A stretch of DNA of 64,000 nucleotides, taken from assembly GCA_029204225.1 (NCBI GenBank), contig CM055095.1, positions 39,918,141 to 39,982,140 of the forward strand, written 5' to 3'. This DNA is from Diphasiastrum complanatum (taxonomy: Eukaryota > Streptophyta > Lycopodiopsida > Lycopodiales > Lycopodiaceae). The position numbers and the translations under genes are program-made. Positions 1-10,566 of this stretch are shown here, piece after piece (position 1 is the first letter of the stretch; every line of letters begins with the position of its first letter). Under the pieces are notes generated by a model that made no database searches, had not been told where the DNA came from, and worked only from the letters and a program-made list of their open reading frames with translations.

Positions 1-1481
1 CTCACCGACATTGGATGGATATTTCTATTCATTTATTTTGGGCCTCCCTCAAACATAGAGGAGACATGACTCTTGCTTAATTATTGTGGACAGGTTTTCA
101 ACGTAGCCACTGTTATTCATTTTCATACTGCTATCACAACAAAGCATAGTGTATGCCTATCCCTATTAAAAATTTCAACTCCATTGTATTCCATGTCCCA
201 TTTTTGTTGATAGAGATAACAGGTATAAGAGTTCTCGTAGAGCTCATGTGTATACTGGATATTCAGGTATTGATGGGCATAGAATGTTATTCAACCATGG
301 ATAGTCAGTCAAAGGTTCTTAACTGCCTCCCAGAGGATTATTTGCTGATTGGGATCAGCACATATATTCAGCTAAATACCGCTATAATAATTTCACATTC
401 CGATTCCCACCACAACACATACAAAGCCACCATTTGCTTCTTCTATTTCAGATGCTAGAGAGAGCACTGCATAGGCACAGGAGAAAATGCAACAGCAGAA
501 CAAGACATGTATAGACATCATCAATTTAGTTTGAGGGGCAAAATGCTTTTTGCGACATTGCTTTGCCTGTATAGAGTCATTCTTAAAAAAAAATCTTGGC
601 TCCCAAACATTATGATCCTTTTCCTATAATGCAGAAGCTTAGCAGTGAGCACAAATACTTATGACCTCTGGCTTCTTAATAGTCTCTTGTGTGCTACTAC
701 TTAGTACTATTAGGCTTCATCAGCCCTATAATGCAAAGTCTCTCTTAATCTAAAGCTTTCTCAAATCTTAACTGCTATACTTTAGGTGTCAGTTCAGCAT
801 AGCCAAAAACAACAGATACAATACTTGGTACAGTGGGATAGTATAGTTGCTGATGAGGCCGCATGGGAGTCCACTGCTATAACTGCATAGATTCCATTGT
901 TACAGAACCAAGAGTGGGCTCTTGATGCAACTATTGGCACAAAGCCTGCATCGAACACTTAGGCCTTACTTATGGGGCCCCTTATTTTTATGACACCAGT
1001 ATCGAAACCACTTTTATTTCATCTGTACATGTTTTACTTCCCATATTGAGAATAAGGTTTTTGTTGGTAAGTGAGTTATGCATTTTTGTTCTATGGATAC
1101 AAACATAATTACAATCAAAATGATTATCCGTGAGCACTGGTTGGAAGTTGTTATGTGAGTCCTGACGTGATGCTTTATCTCTGATCCTGTTAATAACATC
1201 AGGACTTGCCATTGCACATTTCTTTCTCCACATCTAATGTCTCTACTTGCACAAAATTGTAAGAGAGACTAGGACCACCCCAAGGCCCTGGCCCCTTGAC
1301 TTAGAAGTCGAGATCCCTTGGATTACTTAGAAAAACTTCCTGACTCTAAGAGCGAATTAGATGAGTTTAGGTTAATTGTTCACTTTTTATAGACGTGTCT
1401 TACCCTCTCATCAGTTGATCACATACTTGAAAGTGACATTATCACGTCATGTACAATATTTGGCACAAAAAGACAATAGAA

Positions 1482-1483
<2 letters not shown>
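1..1483. other. No recognisable gene
   Basis: Both strands show only short stop-rich frames without family motifs. I see no splice-supported coding segment, transposon domain or strong repeat in this AT-rich stretch. Confidence 0.5.

Positions 1484-1555
<72 letters not shown>
1484..1555. repeat. Compound microsatellite (CT)n(CA)n
   Basis: About 24 CT units run directly into about 11 CA units. The tract generates low-complexity Ser-Leu and Thr-His frames that are not genes. Confidence 0.97.
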
Positions 1556-1557
<2 letters not shown>

Positions 1558-1561
1558 TTCT

Positions 1562-1990
1562 TGGGCCGACATGCTCAAGGGATCTAAGCAGTTGATTTCT
1601 GAATTTATTCAAGAACATCAAAAAAGAGATCTCAAGGCCTTCAATGTCAAAGTTAGGGGAGCTTCTTTTGCGGGTAAGGACCTCGTGGCTGAGGCAAATG
1701 CTTTCATTCATTCCACCTTTGATCTCAAAGAGGATGTCATAGGGTAAGCTCCAATCCACCACAGTGTTTCTACGTTTCAAGGATGCTTTGCTTCGTCAAA
1801 AGTTCTACGTAAAATAGGTTGCTTGAAGGGATCTACTACTTTTATGGATGAAGACTTGACGCCCATTCAATGGATTGAGAGAGAGAAAATTATCGCAGAT
1901 GCTAAGGCCAACGGTTTCCGGGCTCTCTTTCGAGACGGACACCCAATCTTGGTTAAAATTGCAGAACTTAAACATTTCAGATTCTTCTCC
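1562..1990 (+). pseudogene. LINE ORF1-like relic
   Basis: Two plus-strand frames, 1562-1747 and about 1823-2014, read as one broken protein when frameshifts near 1745-1825 are allowed. The first has a hydrophobic segment of the kind NVKVRG. The stretch between them reads VFLRFKDALLRQKFY. The second contains DEDLTPIQW followed by a basic helix with FRALFRDGHP. A DLTP motif after a short RRM-like fold and before a basic tail is typical of LINE ORF1-type RNA-binding proteins. Nothing downstream looks like an endonuclease or reverse transcriptase, so this is a 5' fragment or decayed copy. The assignment rests on motif resemblance only, and another repetitive family protein is possible. Confidence 0.4.
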
Positions 1991-2183
1991 CTCCCCTACG
2001 TGAGAGATGTTTGAGCTATGGTCATTTATTTCCTCTCCTGCGTGAAAGATGAGCTTTTTTACATAGCGAATTACGTTTTAGTTTAGTTTTCTGTTGACGG
2101 CATTGTTCCGTCCAAGTTCCATCTCCTATGTTGTACTCCTTTTTCGTCTTCGATACCTTTTGGCATAGAAAGGACGTTAATAG

Positions 2184-2185
<2 letters not shown>

Positions 2186-2236
<51 letters not shown>
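2186..2236. repeat. (CT)n microsatellite
   Basis: About 25 uninterrupted CT units. The minus-strand frame through it is a poly Arg-Glu artefact. Confidence 0.97.
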
Positions 2237-2238
<2 letters not shown>

Positions 2239-2972
2239 ATGTAAACTCTCCAAACTTCTTGAAGATTTATGCAGAGAGAGACAACTTACTATTTGCAATG
2301 CTGTCTTTGTGAATGAAGATTGTGGTAAAGTCTTAGGCATGATAAGGGAGCTCGACACTTTTGCCATTTTCACCTGCATAAAGCACACTTGTTTGAGCCT
2401 AAAAGCTGAATATTGACACTTAACAACATGACTAGATGGTAGAGACAAAGTCATTGAAAATATATTGCAACAAATTGGTTAATATTCTCAAGGTGGTAAA
2501 GGGAAGTATGGTCAGCTATATGAAGATTCTAAAAACAGCATAAATAAATAGCATGCCATATTACATAGGAAGGTCTCTAAAGATTACTTTGACTTTTCAG
2601 CTTAAAGCAAACTATAAGTAATATAAGAGCCTGGAAGTAGACATATCAATGTTATGCCTACGATAGCACCTGAACATAACAAAGGAACATGCAATGTTTA
2701 ACTTCATGGAATCAAATCGTCGACTAGAAACTTCAAAGACCTCCAATCAATGACATCTTGGTAAAAGCAGACAGATTATGCTCAAAAAAAGTTCAATATT
2801 GGGAAATCACAAAGACTATAGTTATCTACCTATCTACTAAACCTCAACATTCATAGTAGAAGACAGATTAAAGGCTTTCCTCCAAGGAGAAAAACTCACT
2901 AGCAAGAATGTTCTGAGGGCAACTCATCACAATAAATGATTTGAAATAGAATAAGTTGTGTAAGGAACATGT
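2237..2972. other. No recognisable gene
   Basis: AT-rich sequence with only short open frames. It ends at the candidate left boundary of the hAT element. Confidence 0.5.
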
Positions 2973-3734
2973 TGATACTAAGTTCCATACATAGTTGCAC
3001 AGAGTTGACAGGCATCTACTCAGCGATACGGAGGTGGTGTGCATGGTGCCAGGGGGATCTGAGCTTCGTGGAGATCGAAACGATCAGTTTTCGATGTTTG
3101 GTAAGTGTAGGCTTGTTTTTTTGCAAGTGTTGACATTGAGCTGTAGGCAACCAAATCAAGCGTAGTTTGGCTCTAGACCACCTTTCTTCAGGCCCACGGT
3201 GATTCCTACGGGGTCAGTTTCAACCATTACGGCACACCTTGCGAGATTTGAACACCACAATCCAAATGCTTGTTTTCTTTTGCCATTTTCAGAAAATGGC
3301 TTCTAGGCAACCGATTCAGATGATGTCTGAGCCTAGAATGCATTTCCACATGCCCGCACAAACTCCTGTGACCTCCGTTCTGCCCGTCTACGTCCGTAGC
3401 ACAAATTTCAATTTTCTTGCCCTAATTCCATGTTTTTTAGGGTTTAGGGTTAGAGCATCGTGCAAGCATCCGCCAGTAGCGTGGTTTAGGCCTGCACTGG
3501 ACTCCTAGACGCCTGCAAGGACTCCCATGCTAGCGTCAGTCGCCCGTTTTCGCTCACACTGGAATTATTCTATCCCTCGCCCTGTCTCATGTGTTTTTTG
3601 GCACTTGCTATGATCTTGCTAGAATCAATGTGACGCGTGCTCGGATGTGTTTAGCTCTGTTTTAGGTTGGTAATGTTTTTCAATGCAGTGTGTTTTCTTC
3701 TACTGAACGGTTGTTTGCTTGTTTTTGTTTGCAG

Positions 3735-4668
3735 GTTTGATCTCGTGTGGACACGATGCCGGTGCAAGGCCGAGGCCTTTGGGGCGAGGTTGAGCTTACT
3801 GAGGGGGATGTGGCTACACACCATGGCTCGGGAGTCCGTAGATGGAGATGCTTGCATTGTGGTGGTCTCTTCACAAGATCACTTACCAGGGTTAGGGCTC
3901 ACTTACTGAGGGTCAAAGGACCGGGTGGGCGGGGGCATTGGGCATATCTGATTGCCCTAGGATTTCCGATGAGGAGAGAGAGAGGTTGTTTATCATGTAC
4001 GGGCACGGTGCTGCATCACAGGTTTCTGGACAGGGACAGGGACAGGGGGCAGGAGCAGCTGCAGGTTCACAAGCAGGGGTCATAGGTGTGCAGGCATGGC
4101 CTACTACGGGTGCAGAGCCTAGTACAGCACGTTCTGGGCAGGGTTTAGGTGCAGTGCATGGTCCAGGCGGTGCCACTCCAGTTCCACCCGCAGTAGCAGG
4201 GCTTACTTCAGAGGGGGAGCATCACATGAGCAGGTTGGATCAGCAGCAGTGGGTCCTTCTCGTCCCTCCTCTTCTTCGACGGCAGATGCAGCACATGGTT
4301 CGACAGGTCCTCCCAGAGAGAGTGATACACCCACAGATCAGCCATCCGGTTCGCGTGTTGGACCACGAACGCCATGTGCACAGCACAAAGAGGTTAGGCC
4401 CAGACAGCAGACCCTTGATCGATGCGGGTGGCAGAGAGAGCAGCATGCCCGGTGCACTCGACTTGCTGGCCAGTTCTTTTACAAGTGCAGAATTTCCTTT
4501 GCTGTTGCTGACACTTGGGTGTTCAGAGAGTTTTGCGCACAGATGGCAACTGTGGATGCTACATGGACGCCTCCCAGACGAGAGGCATTGCGAGGCAGGA
4601 TGCTTTGTCAGGAGGAGGAGACCATTACGCGGGAGCTGAGTTCCATTCGCTCAACTTGGCAGATGTAA
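3735..4668 (+). pseudogene. hAT transposase, BED finger and N-terminal region
   Basis: A likely splice acceptor (TTTGCAG) precedes 3735, and the first ATG is at 3753. About 25 residues later comes a BED-type zinc finger: W-R-C-x2-C-G-G-L-F followed by R-x-R-A-H-L-L. A Gln/Gly/Ala-rich linker of low complexity follows in two frames (3938-4639 and 4249-4668). The 4249 frame then reads the conserved hAT segment before DUF659, with FFYKCRISFAVADT, a WTPPRREALRG block and an acidic RELSSIRSTW end. Frame changes between these pieces mean either small introns or indels. The DUF659 domain, the catalytic insertion region and the dimerisation domain expected next are absent, so the transposase cannot be functional. 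It would have bound the element's ends through the BED finger. Confidence 0.7.
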
Positions 4669-4690
4669 GTACTTTGTTTCCATAAACCCC

Positions 4691-5051
4691 TTGCATGCGT
4701 TTAGGGTTGCTGCTGCTCCTCGGGCACCACCCACGCAGGAGGAGATGGATGATGAGATCTATAGAGATCTATATAGACAGGCGCAGGCTGACGCACGGGC
4801 TCTACGGCGTTCGAGGAGGGCAGACAGGCAGAGGGCTAGGGCTGAGGAGGGGGATGATGAGGGCTTGGAGGGTGGAGAGGAGCTCGGGGCTAACTACCAG
4901 GAGAAGGAGGAGTGGGTTGAGGGGGATACGGAGGAGGATGAGGAGATGGGGGCGGAGGCACAGGGGGGTGACCTGGCTGACATGCTGGTGGACCCTGATG
5001 CGGAGACAGAGGAGGAGCCAGCCATTCCTACACGTAGGCCTAGGGGGAGAC
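4691..5051 (+). pseudogene. hAT transposase, acidic C-terminal region (5' part)
   Basis: The frame reads DDEIYRDLYRQAQADARALRR, then long Glu/Asp runs. The same arrangement recurs in the minus-strand hAT relic at 20745-21311 (DDEIFLEYHWELARHDRRQPR plus an acidic tail), which supports the assignment. It follows the N-terminal part with only a short gap, so the transposase core was removed by an internal deletion, as is common in non-autonomous hAT copies. The frame is cut at 5051 by the Ty3 LTR; everything the open frame reads beyond that point is LTR sequence. Confidence 0.65.
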
Positions 5052-5409
5052 TGTTACGAGCTCGTAACCAGTGCCGAACCCTAGAGAACACAGATAGGTC
5101 AGATACCACAGTCAGGGTCGTGTCCAGTGTACATGACCAACAGGGCAAGACAGTGTGAGTAGTGTGCCCCAGCACGGTCCATAGCCATGGCGGGCCTAAC
5201 ACAGCCTAGGGACACTGTCAGCAGGATAGGGCCCCCAGTTGGGTCCCGACGTGCAGTCGGCCACGTCAGTGCCACGTGGCCGACACTTGGCGGTAGCATG
5301 CTACCAGTCCTCACACTGGGCTAGGAGGGGCTTACTCTATATCAGGGAGTAGGCAAGGTTGGGTGGATCAGTTAGTGTTTGCCCTACTGTGGTGTTAGGA
5401 TCTATTACA
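5052..5409 (+). repeat. 5' LTR of the young chromovirus
   Basis: It begins TGTTACGAGCTCGTAAC, a terminal palindrome, and ends ATCTATTACA. It is followed by one base and the primer-binding site. Confidence 0.95.
5273..5344 (+). promoter_or_regulatory. Putative LTR promoter (G-box and TATA-like)
   Basis: A G-box core CACGTG at 5273-5278 and a TATA-like TCTATATCA at 5336-5344 lie in the expected order inside the LTR. Both recur in the 3' LTR. The promoter role is inferred from position and motifs only. Confidence 0.35.
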
Positions 5410-5410
5410 C

Positions 5411-5423
5411 TGGTATCAGAGCC
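5411..5423 (+). other. Primer-binding site, initiator tRNA-Met
   Basis: TGGTATCAGAGCC lies one base after the LTR end and is complementary to the 3' end of plant initiator tRNA-Met. It primes minus-strand DNA synthesis in most plant LTR retrotransposons. Confidence 0.93.
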
Positions 5424-6129
5424 ATCTCCATCCTAGGGAATTCAGTTTCAGCAGTGGAGAAAGTAGCTAGATTGCTTAGAACTTCTTCAAGTTCTCAGAA
5501 AGAAATAGAGGAGGAGACTCGCTGTAGGAACAGTCTCCTACTGAGGAAATCTTGGTGGATTTACTTGCTTGTCAGATAGAAATTAGTAAAAGTTTCTAGA
5601 GCAGGTCTAGCGCTGTATTTCCAGCTTTCATCTTTGATTTTTGCCATCAGATTCGGGAATTAGAACGATATTTTGAAGAGGAAGAGTGGTGCTGATCCAA
5701 CGCTAACAGTACCCACATCTTTTCTGATTTCCAGAACCATATTTGGTTTTAAATCAAAGTTTTTTGGAGCAAATAGGTCGCTGTCCAGCCAGCGAGGGTA
5801 GAGAGACACCAAAATCAGAAATTGAAATACTTTTTGGGTCTCAAATCAGAAGCAAACGAGCCAGTGGGGCTGCAATCAGACCAACGAGCTACTATCCTCA
5901 AAGAACCGGGAAATTTGGCACCATTTTGAAGCTTCAAACTGGCATTTTCCGGGACAGCAGGTCTGAAATCTTGGGGAAAAGAGCTGAAAGGGTTCCTTTT
6001 CATTCTTTCTTTGGAAGTACTGTCCTCAGAAACAGCTAAGTCATCTTTCCTTTCCCTTGTACAGTTGTAAATTAGTCTTTTAGACTTTTTTCCTTCAGAA
6101 GTTAAGGTAGCTCTCTTTCAATTCCGAAG

Positions 6130-7340
6130 ATGACCACTCCTCAGGGACCTGATCAACCCCAGGAGAGAGGCTTCGACGAACTTGAAACAGAAGCCTTGGC
6201 TTACAGAAAAGGGAAGGAACCCATGGAAGTGGAAGAACAGGAACAGTTCGCCGAAGAACTCGACGAACTGGTTACCAAGGAGCAGTTTCTCCAATTGGTA
6301 ACAGAAGTGGATGAACTGAAGTTGGCATCGACGAACTTGAAACAGAAGCCTTGGCTTACAGAAAAGGGAAGGAACCCATGGAAGTGGAAGAACAGGAACA
6401 GTTCGCCGAAGAACTCGACGAACTGGTTACCAAGGAGCAGTTTCTCCAATTGGTAACAAAAGTGGATGAACTGAAGTTGGCATTAGCCAATTTCAAGTCC
6501 AGTGTGGACGACTCGTTCGCTGAACTCAAAAACTTGATTTTGAGTTCCGCGAAAGGAAGCCTTCCCTCCACTTCTCAGTTATCCCCTTCTCCACTTCCAT
6601 CAGTTTCGGGTGAGACTTTACGGTCTCACCCCAGTGTTTTTAAAGATTTAAAACCTCCTACTTTTAATGGGGAAGAGAAGGATAGAAATGCAGATATCTA
6701 CAAACCTTCCTCAGCAAATGGAAGAACATTCATGCTCTTAAACAGACCCCTGACCATTTGCAAGCTATTGAGGCCAGTCTTTCCTTAGGGCCTATGGCCT
6801 ATAAGTGGTGGTTAAATCTCCAGGAGACTGGGCAGACTCCCCGGTCATGGAAAGCTTTTGAAGAAGCTTTCCTAAGAGAATTTCTACCAAAAAATGAACT
6901 GGATAGAGCCTGGGAAGCCTGGGAAAGAACAGTAATGGATAAATCCCTCATCCAATATATCTCGCAGTATCAAGAAGCAATTTTTTTCAGAAAATTAGGG
7001 GATTTGTCCATGGCCTCAAAGATGAATATAAAGTAGAGGTCCAGAGAAACTCGCCTACTACCCTTGAGCAAGCTCTCAGATATGCTCAAATCTATGATGA
7101 TTCAGTGGGTAGGAAGAAGGCGAGACAACAGCCACTTTCTGAGCAGCCTTCTCAGAAAGACTTTCAATTTAAAAATAAATTTTTAAAAAGAAAGAACCAA
7201 GATAAATTTAAAAGTGAAGCTCCTCAGAAACGCCCTTCACTCATACAGCCCTTAAAACCAGATGATTTTGAGAAAGCCAAACAAGAACGTTTGTGCTTTT
7301 TGTGTATGGGCAAGGGACACACAGTCAGACGTGTCCCAAG
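6130..7340 (+). pseudogene. Ty3 gag (capsid and zinc knuckle), frameshifted
   Basis: An ATG at 6130 opens a Glu-rich coiled N-terminus. A 155-bp tandem duplication (6173-6482) pushes the frame off, and it resumes in the 6351-6788 frame. After another shift near 6760, the capsid core reads AYKWWLNLQETGQTPRSW followed by FEEAFLREFLPKNE, the Retrotrans_gag signature, up to a stop at about 7036. The 7105 frame continues with a basic linker and a CX2CX4HX4C zinc knuckle (CFLCMGKGH then SQTC). That knuckle is itself split by a frameshift near 7322, with its last cysteine in the next frame. Gag would form the virus-like particle and bind RNA; this copy cannot make a full-length one. Confidence 0.88.
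6173..6482 (+). repeat. 155-bp tandem duplication within gag
   Basis: 6173-6327 and 6328-6482 are near-identical. They begin TCGACGAACTTGAAACAG and end GTTGGCA. A 155-bp unit is not a multiple of three, so the second copy changes the gag frame. Confidence 0.95.
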
Positions 7341-8609
7341 GGGCCTTTCACTAAAAAAGATAAGAAAGATAAAAAACAAGTTCATCTTGTTCAGACTGTA
7401 TGTTTCCCCAGTGACTCGGCAGCTTCCGAGATCAAAGTGTATCATGAAGATCATGAACACTGTTGCCAGCTGACCTCTGCAATGCTAGCGAGACCCTTCA
7501 GCTTTGGGCCGCATGACCTAGTACGTATGCATGGGAAGGTTGGTAACCAGTCAGTAAGAGTCATGGTTGATGATGGGGCAACCCATAATTTCATCAACTA
7601 CACCCTGGTTAAAAATCTTAAACTACCAGAAGTACCTAGTCAGCATAGGTACATAGTTTCATTAGCTAAGGGTGAAGATAAAAAAATATGGGAAACTATG
7701 GTAAGTAAGTTAAATCTTGGTATTCAAGAGTACCAAGATGAAATAAACTTTCAGATAATGCACCTGGATCGAACAGATATTGTTCTCGGGAGAGATTGGC
7801 TCTACAGTTTAGGACCTTCCCTCCACAGAAACTATCAGGAGAACACCCTCAGCTTTCAGCATAAAGGCCGAGAGATCCAGTTGCATGGGGAGCATCATGT
7901 CCCCAACAGCCCTATGGTCTGCAGTTCAGAACTCTGTCAGCTAATCGGAGACGAAGACCATCAGGTATTCTTATGTGACTTTCAGTTTATTCCTGAAGTT
8001 TCTATTTCCAGTTCTATTCAGCAGAAAATCAGTAAATTAGAAACTTTATTGTCTAAATTTAAAGATGTTTTTCCTGAAGATTTGCCACATGGTTTACCAC
8101 CTAGCAGAGAGGTAGATCATGTAATAAACCTAGTACCAGGTACAGCACCTGTTTCTAAACCTCCGTATCGGGTCAGCCGAACAGAGGATGAAGAAATAAC
8201 TAGGCAGTTAACAGACTATCTTGGGAAAGGCCAAATTCAGACCAGTAGTTCACCATGGGCCTCACCAGTCCTATTGGTGAAAAAGAAGGAGGGGTCTATG
8301 CGTCTTTGCGTAGATTACAGAGCCCTCAATAAAGTCACAATTAAGAATAAATACCCTATGCCTCGGGCAGACGAGTTGTTTGATCAACTCGACGGGGCTA
8401 AGTTTTTCAGCAAAATAGACCTCAGATCGGGATATCATCAAGTCCGTATAAAATCGGAAGATGTCTCGAAAACAGCTTTTAGGACTCGTCACGGTCATTA
8501 TGAGTTTAAGGTGATGCCATTTGGGCTCACAAATGCTCCAGCTACCTTTATGACCTTGATGAACAGTGTCCTCAGACCATACTTGGGTAAGTTTGTAGTC
8601 GTATTTTTT
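7341..8609 (+). pseudogene. Ty3 protease and truncated reverse transcriptase
   Basis: One frame (7293-8657) stays open. The protease active site appears as [10 protein letters not shown], with DGA in place of the commoner DSGA, followed by IVLGRDWL of the protease flap and end region. The reverse transcriptase fingers and palm follow: [41 protein letters not shown] and [14 protein letters not shown]. The frame then reaches GKFVVVFF, the residues just before the catalytic DD, and stops being RT. RNase H and the integrase zinc and catalytic domains are missing. The protease and half the polymerase could still be made, but no active enzyme. Confidence 0.93.
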
Positions 8610-9160
8610 AGCAGCCAGAAACTTTTTAGACCTAAACCAGATGATAGAACATGCTAAGCGTAGCATTAGGCAGTCCCAGGATCGAGCCAGGCATTATGCA
8701 AATCCACACAGATGGGATGTGCAGTTCTCCACTGGTGAGAAAGTCTACTCCAGTTGACTCTAAAACCCTCAAATCAGGAGTGTGTGCTAAGTTGTCTCCA
8801 AGGTATTGTGGTCCCTTTACCATTAGTAAGAGACTAGGCGAGGTCACCTATGAACTAGAACTCCCACACAGCAGTAAGGTTTTTCCAGTCTTTCATGTAA
8901 GTCAGTTACGAAAAGCCTTAACCAGATCAGACAATCTGGTAGGGGACAGTGTTCTAGTTCTCCCATTGGATCCTCAGCAACCTCCACATGAACCAGAGGA
9001 GATTCTTGATAGTAGAGAGACGCAGAGTCGTCATACTCTATACCGAGAATATCTGGTTAAGTGGAATGATCAGCCTGTTGAGAATGCCACTTGGGAAAGA
9101 GGCAGCGTTCTTCGCAAGATTTTTCCAGACTTTGTCTTAGAGGACCAAGACAGTTCTTAA
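8610..9160 (+). pseudogene. Ty3 integrase C-terminus and chromodomain
   Basis: Past the deletion junction near 8609, the sequence reads an integrase C-terminal stretch ([20 protein letters not shown]) in one frame. It continues in the 8651-9160 frame with LSPRYCGPFTISKRLGEVTYELELP and VFHVSQLRK, the GPY/F module. The last about 50 residues carry EYLVKWNDQPVENATWE, a chromodomain that marks the element as a chromovirus and would direct integration to heterochromatin. The stop at 9158-9160 overlaps the start of the polypurine tract. The part is otherwise well preserved, in keeping with the element's youth. Confidence 0.9.
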
Positions 9161-9171
9161 GGGGGAGGGAG

Positions 9172-9529
9172 TGTTACGAGCTCGTAACCAGTGCCGAACC
9201 CTAGAGAACACAGATAGGTCAGATACCACAGTCAGGGTCGTGTCCAGTGTACATGACCAACAGGGCAAGACAGTGTGAGTAGTGTGCCCCAGCACGGTCC
9301 ATAGCCATGGCGGGCCTAACACAGCCTAGGGACCCTGTCAGCAGGATAGGGCCCCCAGTTGGGTCCCGACGTGCAGTCGGCCACGTCAGTGCCACGTGGC
9401 CGACACTTGGCAGTAGCATGCTACCAGTCCTCACACTGGGCTAGGAGGGGCTTACTCTATATCAGGGAGTAGGCAAGGTTGGGTGGATCAGTTAGTGTTT
9501 GCCCTACTGTGGTGTTAGGATCTATTACA
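9172..9529 (+). repeat. 3' LTR of the young chromovirus
   Basis: Identical to the 5' LTR except for two substitutions. It is preceded by the purine-rich AAGGGGGAGGGAG and followed by the target duplication GAGAC. Confidence 0.95.
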
Positions 9530-9534
9530 GAGAC

Positions 9535-9928
9535 CTAGAGATTCTGGGAGGGGGGGGGCTGAGTTCGCTTTTTGTAGACAGGAGTGGAGCATCACAGGCA
9601 GTCGTCGGCTAGGCATCATCACAGTGGGTAGGGCCATCCCAGGGCGTTGGATCACACCCACCTGACACACAGACACGCAGGGGTAGACACAGGAGTGGGG
9701 GCAGGCAGAGGGGGGGCAGAGGAGGGGAGAGAGGCAGAGGCAGAGGTAGAGGCAGGGGGAGGATCCAGAGCCAGAGCACGCAGTAGAGAGCCAGAGCACA
9801 CGGTAGAGCCAGGGCCACACCACGGCATATGGCTCCCTCTAGTTCTGATTCATCTACAGACCCTTGGGATCTGCAGTCAGGCACAGATTCAGATGATGGT
9901 TCCTACCATGACTCTGACGAGCCTTAGT
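9535..9928 (+). pseudogene. hAT transposase, C-terminal end after the Ty3 insertion
   Basis: Across the insertion the hAT sequence continues as a Gly-Arg-rich stretch (GGRQRGGRGGERGRGRGRG). It closes with SSSDSSTDPWDLQSGTDSDD and a stop at 9926-9928. A run of nine G near 9549 and other indels put the pieces in different frames. A Gly-Arg stretch followed by a Ser/Asp-rich end is usual for this hAT group; the relic at 20745 keeps a similar Gly-Arg-coding repeat. Confidence 0.6.
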
Positions 9929-10047
9929 TGTGTAGTTTTCATTATGTTCATGGAACATCATTGTACTCCATTTTGGTGCCATGTGGCCCGATATTATATA
10001 TTACGATGATCCTATTCATAGCAGTGTAACGATTCAGTACTGTTCTT

Positions 10048-10236
10048 TGAGAGAGAGAGAGAGAGAGAGAGAGTATGGTTGAAAAACGATTCCATATGGT
10101 TGAAAAATGCTTCAGTACGGTTCAGGACGATGCAGTATGGTGATTGGTTCAGAACACTTAGCATGGTTTTTGTTTAGCATGATTCAGCATTTTTGTTTAG
10201 TTTGTTGGATCTGAGAGATAACGAGAAAGAGAGAGG

Positions 10237-10271
<35 letters not shown>

Positions 10272-10282
10272 CGAGAGAGAGA
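10048..10282. repeat. (GA)n tracts
   Basis: A pure GA run at 10048-10073 and interrupted GAGAGA/GACAGA runs from about 10208 to 10282, in the 3' untranslated part of the hAT element. Confidence 0.9.
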
Positions 10283-10446
10283 CAAAGGGAGTTAAATTTT
10301 GGGGCATCATGTTTTTTTATTAATGCACCTGGGAGTTAAAGCGTAAACCTAGGAGTTAATGCACCTAAACTAGACCATCCTGCACCCGAAACGTTCGGCA
10401 AAATACACAGTAATTATGCTCTTAATTAGAGCTTTCACCTAATACC

Positions 10447-10560
10447 CATATTGCACAACAAAAAAACCAAAAAAAAAAAAATTTAAAAACGTTTCTGGAA
10501 AAATATTCAATATTTCCGAAACGCGTTCTGAACGCGTTTCAGAAACGCAGTGCAACTATG
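10447..10560. mobile_element. Possible small hAT MITE
   Basis: CATATTGCACA at the left and the complement of CATAGTTGCACTG at the right enclose an A-rich core and a near-perfect palindrome (GAAACGCGTTC-T-GAACGCGTTTC). The layout resembles the two clear MITEs at 13531 and 16210. The flanking octamers CTAATACC and ATACTAAC agree at only 5 of 8 positions. The right end may simply be the right end of the large hAT element. Confidence 0.35.
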
Positions 10561-10566
10561 ATACTA

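Larger units (their letters stand above)
5052..9529 (+). mobile_element. Young, internally deleted Ty3/gypsy chromovirus
   Basis: Two 358-bp LTRs (5052-5409 and 9172-9529) start TG and end CA. They differ at two positions that I can see (A/C in GAC[A/C]CTG, G/A in C[G/A]GTAGC). The 5-bp target duplication GAGAC lies at 5047-5051 and 9530-9534. A tRNA-Met primer site follows the 5' LTR, and a polypurine tract (about 9159-9171) precedes the 3' LTR. The order is gag, zinc knuckle, aspartic protease, partial reverse transcriptase, then the integrase C-terminus and a chromodomain. Roughly 1.5 kb or more, from the catalytic YxDD box through most of integrase, is missing, and gag is frameshifted. 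The near-identical LTRs mean recent insertion, so the copy was probably mobilised in trans or deleted soon after arrival. Confidence 0.95.
2990..10560 (+). mobile_element. hAT (BED-DUF659 type) DNA transposon, internally deleted, split by a Ty3 insertion
   Basis: Coding remnants at 3735-5051 and 9535-9928 belong to one hAT transposase gene interrupted by the Ty3 element at 5052-9529. Candidate terminal inverted repeats are CATAGTTGCACAG at 2990 and its complement ending at 10560, matching over the first 11 bases. The 3' flank ATACTAAC matches ATACTAAG at 2975-2982 in 7 of 8 positions, but that left copy is displaced 7 bases from the repeat, so the left end is uncertain. Without the Ty3 insert the element is about 3.1 kb and lacks DUF659 and the dimerisation core. 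The same terminal motif ends the MITE at 16460. The transposase family call is firm; the exact ends are provisional, because the right end could belong to a small MITE (10447-10560). Confidence 0.5.

Noticed and set aside
1376-1560. Start of an open frame through the CT/CA tract
   Set aside because: Poly Ser-Leu and Thr-His is a microsatellite artefact. Only the part after 1562 has protein-like content.
2083-2454. Minus-strand 123-codon frame
   Set aside because: Dominated by Arg-Glu repeats from the CT tract; no family motif.
4894-5314. Minus-strand frames over the hAT tail and LTR, repeated at 9137-9434
   Set aside because: They are antisense readings of acidic coding sequence and of the LTR, and recur only because the LTR is repeated.
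9515-9884. Cys/Leu/Pro-rich minus-strand frames
   Set aside because: Antisense of the Gly-Arg-coding hAT tail.
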